In this document: in pieces, positions 47,219 through 57,513 of the stretch | Layout: every line of letters starts with the position of its first letter | Position numbering within the stretch: the stretch's first letter is position 1 | Origin: Siphonodentalium dalli | Lineage: Eukaryota; Mollusca; Scaphopoda; Gadilida; Siphonodentaliidae | DNA: 64,000 nt | Assembly (NCBI GenBank): GCA_032622095.1 | Contig: CP136067.1 | Location: forward strand, 74,924,705 to 74,988,704 | Reading direction: 5' to 3' | Made by a program: the position numbers and the translations under genes | The notes under the pieces: generated by a model | What the model was told of the DNA's origin: nothing | What the model saw: the letters and a program-made list of their open reading frames with translations, nothing else | The model's database searches: none

Positions 47219-47287
47219 GCCAATGCATTCTCTTATATATGTGAGGCTCCCTATGGGAGACTCGCATATATAAGAGAATGCATTGGG
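47219..47287. repeat. 69-bp hairpin, copy 3b
   Basis: Arms CCAATGCATTCTCTTATATA.. pair across an inner stem CTCCC/GGGAG around TAT. In the other copies the inner stem is CGACC/GGTCG. Confidence 0.9.
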
Positions 47288-47350
47288 ACAGCATTTTCGC
47301 AAAATTTCAGGAACCTCCAGTCATGTCAGGTAATCATCTATAAATTGAAC

Positions 47351-48090
47351 CTAGTCATCATTAAGAGACCGATTTGGAAGCTTGCTTATAACAGACTTCA
47401 TAAATGCTGCGGCAGCAAGGGAAGCATATGGCTGCCATTCAATATTCTGTGATCCATCTTGATAATCACTAACACCTCTTATCAACATAAAACTATCCTT
47501 CCGATTTCCCACCACAGACTCAAGCACCTGGTCAAACTCTGTATCAAAAGCGGACACGCCATACCTGCCAGCAAAATCAAGCCGAGTTGCATCAGACCTT
47601 GTTATACTTCGACCAGCACCAAATGCCCCAAACCTAATATTTGGGCGATCTGATAAAAATAACATCTTAGATTCAGGTGGTGGCTCTGGATGCTGTACCT
47701 CGATTACATTTTCATCGCCGATATTCATGTACAATCTATCCGAGTTGAGAGGTGGTCTTGCAAAATTTGCCTCCTGACTCTTGAGATATTCTTGGCCCTC
47801 CTGGATATAGTTATCCCACAATGCTCCATATGTTGGATCACTGTCCTCCACTAACCTCTCTGCTATCTTCTGCAGTGTGAAGTCCTGTGGGGCATATTTC
47901 TTAATCTTATAGTGTATACCACCTTCCTTGTCTTGTAGAATATTTTCGCAGTAGTTGTAGACATCACCATATTCATTTCCCTGAGAAACTACAATATCAC
48001 CACTTCTTATGTGTTTGTAGTAGTCGGTGTAGTGGGGCACAGCCCCTGCCATTCCAACGATTATCACATGCTCAATATTCTGGAATGTTC
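47351..48090 (-). CDS. Nucleoside phosphorylase-like protein, last exon
   Basis: Encodes the last 245 residues of a PNP_UDP_1-fold protein, the superfamily that cleaves the glycosidic bond of nucleosides (purine/uridine phosphorylases, MTA/SAH nucleosidases). The acceptor TTTTTGCCAG|GA (48091/48090) continues the codon split at the previous exon (phase 1). GMAGAVPHYTDYYKHIRSGD near the start matches the glycine-rich strand plus 'GD[IV]V[VL]S' of the family. Near the end, SAFDTEFDQVLESVVGNRKD and RGVSDYQDGSQNIEWQPYA hold the [IV]SD catalytic Asp position and the C-terminal helix YASLAAAAFMKSVI. The usual M-E before the active site is replaced by D-T-E. Stop TAG at 47351. I know similar proteins as uncharacterised genes in invertebrates; the substrate cannot be read from sequence. 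Confidence 0.93.
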
Positions 48091-48739
48091 CTGGCAAAAA
48101 GAAGAATGAGAATACATGGTAGCTGAATGGCTTATATAATATCCAGTAATTAAATATTTAAACAAGAGTTTGCACCAAGAGTGTGCAAATTCAAGGATGG
48201 AGCATAATGCATGATAGCAAAGGTGAGAATTAATGAAATTAACTTGTATAGATTGACTGGAAATGGAATATCAATGCAATACTCTAAGGGCATGACTGAT
48301 GATGAACTAAGAGAAAAAACGAAAAAAACCTGTGAAAGCTAACCCACATATCAAAATAACATCACAGAAAAGAGTGAATCTGTCAGAATACAATTTCAAT
48401 TTGGTTGACATTTGTTTCGGTTGTTGTGGTGTGGAAGATCCAAATACCAAATATGAAGTGAATTATTGATATTTGGAGCAATTTTACGTATATTACATGT
48501 AAATTGCTACAGGAAAATAAATGCATTTTTCCTCTACTGTCGCCAATTAACAGCTCAAAAGAGCTTCTGAAGAAATTTGCATGGATCATTGTGAGTATAT
48601 GGGTGACCATTCAAACCACTAAGTTTCTGCCAAAATCAAGGGAAATAATCATGCCAATTAAAGGGAAATAGCTCTAAAATTCAATAGGTTCCTTTCTGTT
48701 TATATATATGTATGGAAAGATTGGAGTGTTTGCTATCGG

Positions 48740-49860
48740 GAGGTATTAACTTTATTTTCCTGTCCCTACAAATATTGCAATTATAGGCAAAAGCTTAACC
48801 CTCCCCCAATATCATAAAATGCTAAGTATAGCATCACCGGGGATTGGATCCCAGAATGATAGAATAGTGTGTAGTAATTGCTTTTATTTAGTGTAGAACA
48901 CACATAACAAGTGTAAAATGGGAATTTCCAACCATAGTGACTGTTAGAAGAGTATCAAAATTCAAGATGGCATCCAATATGGCATTCAGTTTTTATTTTA
49001 AGACTTAGTGAAGCGACATACGAAAAATCAAGAAAAGAAATGTCCCCAGTGGTAAAATCGATATTATTGTAATGACTACATAGAATAACAATTCATGTAA
49101 TACATTAATTTGACCATTCATACATCTTTTCAATTGGTAAAATAATAGGTAAAAATGTATCCCTCCATCTAATATCATAAAATTTGAATTAAAGTTGTCG
49201 CCTGGGATTGAAACCACGAATGATCGCATAATTTAATGTGCAGTATTTTGTTTTATTTAATGTAGAATACACATGCGAATTGACCAGAGAAAATTGCCAT
49301 CCAGATTTGTTATTAAAAGAGTATCATAATCCAAGTTGGAGTTCAATGTGGCGGCCAATTTTAATTTTTAAACGTAGTGAATGGGCATACGACAAATACA
49401 GAAAAGGAACGTCCCCCAGTGGTATATTATATATCATTGTACGGACTACATTGAATATTTCAGATCAAACATTAGATTCAGCATTAATCCATATTGTCAA
49501 TTGATGAAATAATTAGACAAAAAACTTAACCACCCCTACAGTTACAAAATTCCACACAAATAGGCCACTGAGGATTGTAGTACAGGGCAAAAAGAAATGA
49601 GCAAACACTTTTGTATTTCATTTCTGCTAAATGCGATAAAGAAACAACAGTTTGAAGTCACACCCACTATGGTGCCATAATGGCGGCCAACATGGCAGTT
49701 AAGTTTAATGTCAGCACTTTGAACAACTAATACGATATGCGGGCAAAGAACGTCTCATATGGTATAACTTATAGCGATGTATTAGCTAAAGTATGTTTCC
49801 ATTATTAAATGACAATTTATTGTTTGCGTGATGACGGAGACCAAAATATGGCGGTCAAGG
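48740..49860 (+). repeat. Three diverged ~365-bp tandem units in an intron
   Basis: Each unit has 'gattg.a.cca.gaatgat' (or relics), 'ttttatttagtgtagaa.acaca', 'caagatggc..ccaatatggc' and 'acgaaaaatcaagaaaagaa..gtccccagtgg'. Starts are near 48835, 49205 and 49570. Age differs: units 1 and 2 are closest. Confidence 0.65.
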
Positions 49861-51148
49861 ATTCATTACATTCATTCATTACATTAGTCATATGAAATAG
49901 TAGTTATGTCATTAACCCTTTAGCATTCAGAACACCCCAGAGCGCCCCGCCGTGTAGCGTCCAGAACACCCTAGAGAGCCCTGCCGCGTAGCGTCCAGAG
50001 AGCCCGGAGTTTTGCGTTTTTTTCAGTCATAGTTTACAACAAAACTATTGCATTATAACACAACAAATTGCTTTCATTGTTAATGTAAATAATAAAATAT
50101 ATGTTACATTATTAATTGTTACGTTTTTGTGGGGTTTTGTGGCAGATTTTGTACAATTGAATCGATAGTTGTCAATAAAATCGCAATAAAACGAAAAGTG
50201 GAATGCGGCGGTGCTATTTTTTTAAGTCGACTAGAGAAATCAGCGTACCCGGGCAACTGTGTACAGTCGTCTAACTGACATTTATTTATTTTCGAACTTT
50301 ATTTTTATTTCCAATAAAATATTTACTTGACTTGTTTATGTTTTTATATCATATGCATCCAAATATAAAACAATCACTACCATTAATTTGACTAACGAAG
50401 CTACGGTAAGAGCAAGACGACATGCTGATGTTAGTTTTTGTTACTAAGGACGCCGAGTTTGTTCTTACTGCTGTGTAGGCCTATTCCCAAATAAAACTGT
50501 TTCCAATTATTTTTTTATTTTTCCTAATTCTTCACATGATCATATTGACCATATTATATTTTTTATAGAGTGTATAAAATGTATTGAATAGCAATGCGAG
50601 GAACTAATTAGAAGCTTCCAGCAAACAGCGCGTTTACCAATTTCTGAACACGTGGCTTCCATCCAAGCTGGGCGCGAATTTCAATCTTATAATTATCAAT
50701 AATTTTTCAAGAGATATTTATCATTTAATCGAACAAAATTGCACTATTAGTATGTCCTTCGTTACAAGTTGAACATAGGCCAAACAATATATCGATTACC
50801 AGTAGTTTAACTGTGTACACACCTTGTGTTTTGGCACTAACTGTGATATACATTGCATCATCATTACATCAAGGTCAAGGTAACGCCTGGGTCTCAATGT
50901 GATTTATTTTTAGTATATTTCGTCATCCTTATTCAATACGATGTCTTGCTAACTATTAGTTTGGCATCTCATATATTCACGAAGAGAAAAGCACTGTTAT
51001 CGACCTTAACCCTTTACCCAACAAACCGGCCAAATAAAGCTTCAACAGCCTAAAATATCTTCGGTCTGTCTCAATAGAACCATACAAATATGGATATCAT
51101 TGGAACCGGCTCCTTGACCACATTGTGATAGTTACAGTTATGCCCTGT

Positions 51149-51217
51149 GCCAATGCATTCTCTTATATATGCGAGTCGACCATAGGTCGCCTCGCATATA
51201 TAAGAGAATGCATTGGC
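51149..51217. repeat. 69-bp hairpin, copy 2a
   Basis: Same as 12783-12851. Confidence 0.92.
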
Positions 51218-51285
51218 CTAAAAAAAACACTTTTTACCATTTTTTCTTACATTCTTTAACAATTTTATAATTTTTAATGTGTTAA

Positions 51286-51354
51286 GCCAATGCATTCTCT
51301 TATATATGCGAGGCGACCTATGGTCGACTCGCATATATAAGAGAATGCATTGGC
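51286..51354. repeat. 69-bp hairpin, copy 2b
   Basis: Reverse complement of 51149-51217; inner stem CGACC/GGTCG fully paired. Confidence 0.92.
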
Positions 51355-51596
51355 ACAGGGCCCTTCTGTTGGGTAAAGGGTTAATAGCATTACCATTGGA
51401 ATTTTGTTGGTTTCATGGGAAGACAACTTTGGTTTTCAAAGTTTTAAAAACTTGAGAGCTCTGTATCAGTCTATGGGAACAAAATAATTCTTCATAACAC
51501 TTTTAGTACTGTAGGTCTAGTTTGTTTTATCTATATATTAATGGAAAGCTTTTTCGACATTGATTTCAATTGATTTTGGGTTGAGCAACTAACATA

Positions 51597-51800
51597 CCAA
51601 ATCGGATCAAACCCATATTCGAACTCGATCTGTATTTGGTGCTGAGAAATTCATATACAAAATTTGGTTCCGATCAGATAGAAAATATTTCAGTTATCGC
51701 ACCATGCGTAAAGTGTCTACAGACAGACAGACGGACTAACGACGAGTGGTCAATCCGGGCAACGACACTATGTTTACCATACTATGGTATTGGTAAACAT
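51597..51800 (+). repeat. HINE/pearl-like 3' fragment
   Basis: One repeat unit (ggatcaaacccatattcgaa), a short gacagacagacgg tract and the same terminal hairpin TTTACCATACTATGGTAT as at 4094. Confidence 0.75.
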
Positions 51801-52030
51801 AAAAAACCATCCTTGCAGATAAACAAGAGCCACCATAAGATTTAATAATACATTTTTTCCAATAACTTTGACGTTACCAGAAAGTTATGTTGGCTGGGGT
51901 GACGACGTTCTCTCCTATCAGTATTGGTGTGGGTAATGATGTTAGACATATTACTGTTGGGTAAAGGGTTAACATATCTTTTAATTTGCGCAATAATAAA
52001 CACAAAACTCAACATTCCTCATCTCTAAAG

Positions 52031-52375
52031 TTATAACTTGCGCACAAAGGTAACCAAGAATAAAGCAAAATGCGCAGTTGTAGATGTTATTTTGTGCGAC
52101 TCAATTATGCGAGGGGATATCAGAGTGATCGCAAAATACAAGATGACATCCCATACTATGGATGTCACTACAATTTTGCGAAGAAGTACAACAGCCAGAG
52201 AAGAGACGTCCTTTTGTGATGCTTTGCGCTGGATTTGTTGTTGAAGTTTTTTCAGCAACCGTTCAAATGGTTTGTTTGTTCGCTCTAGTGCCGTTAGTTG
52301 ATTGTAGGTATCATGCGATAAGTTTTCAATAATAACACCACGCCTTGGGTTAAATGTGAAAGGTGACCTGGACAT
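52031..52375 (-). CDS. Unassigned 114-codon frame in an intron
   Basis: The first ~65 residues look protein-like (RRGVIIENLSHDTYNQLTAL, then ERLLKKLQQQIQRKASQKD). The rest is hydrophobic and probably intronic, and a donor-like ATT|GTAGTG sits after VLLRKI. Its candidate acceptor (TGTCCAG|G) would give a different frame if joined to the upstream nucleosidase exon, and the nucleosidase reads correctly without it. It may be a separate first exon, a TE remnant or chance. Confidence 0.25.
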   Translation of the reverse strand: MSRSPFTFNPRRGVIIENLSHDTYNQLTALERTNKPFERLLKKLQQQIQRKASQKDVSSLAVVLLRKIVVTSIVWDVILYFAITLISPRIIESHKITSTTAHFALFLVTFVRKL

Positions 52376-52399
52376 GGAATACTTGGGTTAAGAGAGTCC

Positions 52400-53700
52400 A
52401 ATTTAAGTTTACAATGATAATGTATCAATTATACCAACAATATAGATCAAGATAAGCCACCTCACTGCTGACCCATTAATATCAATTATACAGCAGAGCT
52501 GTCAACAAATCACAGGAATTATTTATGTTGAAAGCTGACATCTCTATTAAGCCAATAACATTTATAATGACTTCAGACAATCTGTAGAGTGATATCTTCT
52601 GCTGTGCAAGGCAGCACGGATGTCCAAGTCTACTGTTAATATCATGTGATGTGTATTGTTGAATCTTTATTTTAAATTAGATACCATAGCTTTCTTTATC
52701 AGATTATCTGCACATTGGCATAAGAGACATCATAAAATAATATAGCCTTATCAATAGCTAAGTAGTCCAAAGGCATGGGATCGAATTGATGAATTGGATT
52801 TAATGTCGTTCCAAACAAATTTACCAGTACATAGCACAAGATTTTGGACCGATTTAAACCAAATTTGGTGTGGTGACTCGGGGTACCCTTGGCAGAGTTT
52901 TAATGGTGTTAGTTTTTAAAATTTTACAAACTTAAAAACAAAAATTTGTTTTCAATTATTAAAAAAAATATATATTAGGCAAAAAAAAGAAGTGTTTTTA
53001 TTCTCTGGAAAAAAGGCCCGCGTTGAACCATTTTATTACGATTTTCAAATTTTACCAAAGCTGTCAAATGATAACACGAAAATAGGAAACTAGAAAACAG
53101 AAATTAGTTATGTTTCAAACATCGAATATGATAGACATACAATGGTGCATGTGTTGGTATTCAAAAACAGACACTAGGCAACGATAACTACCAGGTAGTT
53201 ACCACAAGCTGCCCAAACCCCAAGTTTATTAAGTCTAATGTGTTCAAATATTTCGGTATTTTATCAATTCGAAAAGGTAAACGGTAAACAATTTTGAGAT
53301 TTACAATTTCGGGAACGCAAACCTGAAAGAAATATGGTGAGTATTGGTGATGTGTATGCTGGTTTAATATTTGAAGTTTTTATGGCTAGCATGTATTGAG
53401 GTACATAATACTTATTCAGATACGGCAGAATAAATCATTCTAGACTTTCTATGAAGATCACTATATATATCTTTTCGTTTCGATTGTATTCACGTTCCGT
53501 ATTTTTTATTTGAGTAATTGAACCGGATATTTAGCTCTGTTTGTTGTTATTAAACATGCTTGTTACGAAACAATATTAGAAATGCAAATATGCTCATCCC
53601 ATTAAATGTGACAACAGGTGATTTTGGCTTTATTTAATACCGTATGTTTTTTTTATCTATTTTTTTGTTGTTAAATTGAGCAAAGAAATTCAAGAGTGAA
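52400..53700. other. Unassigned intron sequence
   Basis: AT-rich, with no delimited repeat or coding signal. 'ggaccgatttaaaccaaatttgg' at about 52846 resembles the pearl-like repeat vocabulary. Confidence 0.4.
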
Positions 53701-53711
53701 TATTTTTTTCG

Positions 53712-53905
53712 AAAAAGGGCCATAACTTTTAAAAATAGTCAGATCAAACCCATAATCGAACTCGATCTGTCTTTTGTGCTGAGAAATTCATATACAAAAT
53801 TTGGTTCCGATCAGATAGAAAATATCGGACAGACGAACGAACAACGAGTAGTCAATCCGGACAATGAACCTATGTTTACCATACTACTATGGTATGGGTA
53901 AACAT
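53712..53905 (+). repeat. HINE/pearl-like 3' fragment
   Basis: One unit (gggccataactttt, aacccataatcgaactcgat), a reduced gacag/gaacgaac tract and the terminal hairpin TTTACCATAC..GTATGGGTAAAC. Confidence 0.75.
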
Positions 53906-54217
53906 AAAAATCAGTGGACGAAACCCGCTGTTTGTAAATAATCTTTCCCCCCATGTTGCTTCATCAACATACGATAACCAAGACATAGAGCTTCAAAGTT
54001 GTTACTGACGAAAAGACGGATGGACGGACGGATGGAGATGATTTCTATATCAGCAGACTGATACAGAAAACTTATATTGTATAGTATAGCTCCTAATTTC
54101 TTCAAGCGCATGTTGGTGTAAAATATTTGTGGTGAACCAAATATCAACTGACTACCGATTCTCTTTTAATATTAGAGGAGGATTTAGTTTTCGTGATCAA
54201 TTTCATTGAGAACTAAC

Positions 54218-54343
54218 CAAGTAGTCTGGTAGTGGTGTTTCCAGCACTGATCTGTGCTCGCCTGGCATGACCTGTCGCTGGAAGCTTAGTCGAAACACAC
54301 TTGTGAGCCCCTATATAACCAACTGTGTATACATTAGATTCAC
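54218..54343 (-). CDS. Nucleoside phosphorylase-like protein, middle exon
   Basis: 126 bp, entering in phase 1 after TTTTTCCAG| and leaving in phase 1 at CTTG|GTTAGT. Encodes ESNVYTVGYIGAHKCVSTKL then PATGHARRAQISAGNTTTRL. The second part aligns with the family's stretch where 'G....A......' precedes the strand leading to the glycine-rich loop. No stop in frame. It reads directly into TFQNIEHVIIVG of the last exon, which fixes the splicing. Confidence 0.92.
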
Positions 54344-54383
54344 CTGGAAAAACAAAAGAATGGAAAAGGGTTGCAATCAGTGT

Positions 54384-55060
54384 GTACAGTAAAACCTCTC
54401 CAACTGGACCCTGTATAAACCGAACTGCCTCCATACCGAACAAATTGTCCGGTCCTGAATTTTTCGAAGTGCATCCTTACTATAACAATTACCTCTGCAA
54501 ACAGGAAACTCTTTATTCAGAACATCGGATGGCTTTTCTAGTTCATAAGTGAATGAATACATTAATTTTAACCTCCGAAATCTGATCGCAGAAAGCGATA
54601 CCAAATGAACGCACATGCGGTAGATTTGACGTACTTGATGCTGAGCTCTTGTTCACTTTGGTTTAGAATAGGGATCCTTTATAAGTTTATATTTCTGGTC
54701 TATATTCAACTGTGAGCAGTCGAGTTTTCATGACGGCTCAGTCATTGTGACAGGTTAATTAAAACTTATGGAGACAATACACAACCATCATGTACTTTCA
54801 GCAAATTAGAGTTTAGTTTGGACAGTGTTTGTAAAAATAAGAGTCCAACACAGCGCAATGATTGATGTAAAAACAAAATGTCAATGCTCTATTCTCTGTG
54901 AAGTCACCATTGTTCACTCAATATGTGAAATAAACATACAGTTATCTAATAAGACACATGCTGTTATAATCCGGTACAAAGTGTTCGCTGAACAAAAGGT
55001 TGCTGATTACATTGGTATGCCTATACAAGAATACAAAACTACTATACATGTGCTACATGT
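54384..55060 (+). repeat. Dispersed repeat with pogo/Tigger-like start, copy 1
   Basis: Starts TACAGTAAAACCTCTCC and 'cataccgaacaaattgtccgg'. Matches 57514-58155 plus 59049-59190 along its length, including 'gtgacaggttaattaaaact' and 'gaagtcaccattgttcactc'. CAGTAAAACCTC after TA is typical of pogo/Tigger ends. No transposase and no matching right end. The 106-codon ORF at 54825 is part of the repeat and not supported. Confidence 0.6.
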
Positions 55061-55145
55061 CAGTGACATTTTCAAAAATCACCGTAAAAGTCTGATCTAT
55101 ACATGTATTAATGTCTTAACATGGCTCGATATGTATGCCTACTAA

Positions 55146-57163
55146 GGGGTCATCTCAAAACTAAAATCGGTAAAATGGGCAAAAACACCGATTTTACCGA
55201 TTGATAACGCTTTGTGGAAGTCATTTCTACCGATAAAATACCGATTACAACGTAGAAACGACGTTTTTGAACAACGCGTCGATAGGTGAAATCGGTACCG
55301 ATTTTTCCGATTACGTCAATTTGTGACGGTCACAATCGGTACCGAATCTACCGATCAGAACGTACGTTTCAAAATAACGTCGCTAATGATCGCAGCGCCT
55401 GAGTACTTCGGTATCGCCGTAGCCTATTGGTCTAGCAACACATGTTTTTTTATGTATATATTATCAAGTTAATAGGCCTACCGGTACCACGAACGCCTGT
55501 GTTATATAGGCGACCATTCATTCATTGTCAAATCTTTCGACTGGTATTTGTGATGTAATTGGTATAAATCATCACGAAATGACAGTCACATGCAATGCTA
55601 TGCCAAATGTGCAGTTTCAATCAATCATAGCCTGATAATGAAGTATTTATATCAGCTAATTACGTATTTAGGTAATTTTCGTGCGACAAAGACACGCCTA
55701 TTTTAAGTTTGATCGACAGTTGTTGTTTTAACTAATTGTCGTAGAGCCAACTCACTCACGTTTTAGTTGGGATAAAAAATAGATCCATTTGTAAAGAAAT
55801 CAAATAGAGAAAAGATATCCTTACCCAAACTAAAACATAATTAGTGATTCAAAAGAATAAAATGTTCAATTTAAGCGAGTCACCGGAACATTTTTTAAGA
55901 AAATGACGGGGTTCTCCGAAAACGGATACCTACTCAGTGCGCGTGCCAGGTACCACGAATCTGTTTACGTTTTGACAAACACATGCTTTCGAGTGTCTGT
56001 ATTACAAGATCCCGCACACGTACTCATGTGTACATTCTGTTCTGTTCTTGTAGTCCCTCCTTTGCACGAGGAGCACCCCATATATAATGGGTAAAAATAT
56101 TGATCTCGTAAAAAAGAGTCTACTCCAGTCTGGCCCGGTAGCATGGATGCATAGACTACCTTTGCCCCCCCCCCCCCCCCCCCCCAACCTCGACGAGAGA
56201 TCGCGATCATCTAGCAAAAACCAAATTAAGAACCCACCCCAGCCTGTCTGGAGACCCATTCGCATAGGAATAGAATGGCAACTTGGATTCATATATGCGA
56301 TTAATTTGGGGAGATTAACATTAGATCTGTCGATACATGAAGATTATAGAAACGCGACACACACCAGGAAAACGTTTGAATCTGCCGGGTAAACATGAAC
56401 GACATGCGTTGGGCGGAGCTTTACGGGATTCAGCCAATCACGCAACGAATAGATAAACAGTGAAGAAAATATCACAATACATTCTGATACATTGCAGATA
56501 AAATACGTTAATATGTTAAACAATTAGTAATAATTGAATGAGTATGCAGATTATGCTAAAATGGTAATTGATATGACAATCAATGATGATTAAAGTGTAA
56601 TTTGATGAGATGAAAGTGGAGTGAAAATCATACAATTTATCAATTTATGTGCATATGTAAAGTACGGATTCGGAAACGAAAAAAATATTTCCGATGAGAA
56701 TAATTGTTACCGGTACTGCCAATTAATCTAATAATACCTAATACATAAAAGAATGCAAATAAACCACTATCTGATTTTTTTTTCGATGGAAAATCCACGA
56801 CCATCTGGGCCCTAGATCTATGTAGGCCTATAACAAAAATCGAACATAAAACGTCTCAATCGGTACCGATTTCACCGAGTGTTTTTGCAACTACGGCGTT
56901 AACTTTTTCATACATGTACAACAACAAATCGAACGTTAAAAGTTTCAATAAATCGGTACCGATTTCACCGATTGACTTACCGACTGCGACGTAATGCGTT
57001 CACTCATGGATATTGATCGGTAAAATCGGTACCGATTTTACCGTTAATGACGCTACTAACGTGATTACGCTGTCTGACTTTACCGATTATTTTCCGATTC
57101 AAAAGGCTTGAATACAATCGGTAAATGGCAATCGGTACCGATTGGAGTTTTGAGATGACCCCT
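55146..57163. mobile_element. Harbinger-like element, 2,018 bp, TSD TAA
   Basis: TAA on both sides (55143-55145, 57164-57166) with perfect 17-bp terminal repeats GGGGTCATCTCAAAACT. Both subterminal regions are packed with the 14-bp palindrome AATCGGTACCGATT and half-sites ATCGGTA/TACCGAT (55165-55380 and 56855-57145). The centre has no recognised transposase. A three-base TWA target and G-rich ends point to PIF/Harbinger. It lies in the nucleosidase intron. Confidence 0.75.
56165..56185 (+). repeat. C-homopolymer
   Basis: An unbroken run of about 20 Cs inside the Harbinger-like element. Confidence 0.9.
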
Positions 57164-57166
57164 AAT

Positions 57167-57435
57167 GACAGGTAGTATTTTGTGGTGACAGGTAAGGATT
57201 ATTCTTACCTGTCATGTGTGACAGGTAACAACCTGTCATGTATGACAAGTAGCATTTTCTGACAGAATTTATGAAATGTTGTTATATAATGTGACATCGA
57301 GAGCTTTCCTATGAGACTACATCCTTGCATGGGTTTATCCCAGAATAGCAATATACTCTATATATACAATTAATAACATGAAATTTTGAGGTGACAGGTA
57401 GAACATAAATCTACCTGTCAACTGAACCAGGTAAG
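57167..57435. repeat. Cluster of TGACAGGTA in both orientations
   Basis: At least seven copies of tgacaggta or tacctgtca (57167, 57185, 57207, 57218, 57231, 57392, 57411), two pairs forming small hairpins. Directly abuts the Harbinger-like element. Probably the subterminal part of another element. Confidence 0.65.
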
Positions 57436-57513
57436 AAACTCAGAACATTTGGAGCCCTGTTAATATGCATGTACCATGCTTTTTTAATTCTTATTATAAC
57501 ATGTTTTATCTAC

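Larger units (their letters stand above)
47073..47330. mobile_element. Diverged double-hairpin element next to the nucleosidase stop codon
   Basis: Starts TTAACCCTTTCATGACGGG and contains two 69-bp hairpins in opposite orientation, like the TTAA MITEs at 12757 and 51010. The outer arms are conserved but the inner stems differ. The right end (cagtcatgtcagg) pairs only loosely with the left, and no second TTAA is seen. It begins about 20 bp downstream of the TAG of the nucleosidase gene, so it probably lies in its 3' UTR. Confidence 0.65.
51010..51380 (-). mobile_element. piggyBac-like MITE with two 69-bp hairpins, inverted copy
   Basis: TTAA flanks (51006-51009, 51381-51384) and ends CCCTTTACCCAACA. 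The whole element is the reverse complement of 12757-13148 with few differences (371 vs 392 bp). Confidence 0.88.
49916..51968 (+). mobile_element. TTAA-flanked element with nested MITE
   Basis: TTAA then CCCTTTAGCATTCAGAAC at the left, GTTGGGTAAAGGG then TTAA (51969-51972) at the right. Both ends resemble those of 60837-61485: left 'ccctttagcrttcaga' and 'ttttgcgttttttt', right 'tggctgg.rtg..g.ggtt.tc..c.tttcagt.ttgg'. A hairpin MITE (51010-51380) and a HINE 3' fragment (51597-51800) lie inside. The left end has 'gcgtccagaacaccctagag' repeats. Confidence 0.55.

Noticed and set aside
52031-52375. Extra exon of the nucleosidase gene
   Set aside because: The flanking exons join directly in phase into a contiguous family-like sequence, and inclusion of this segment would shift the frame.
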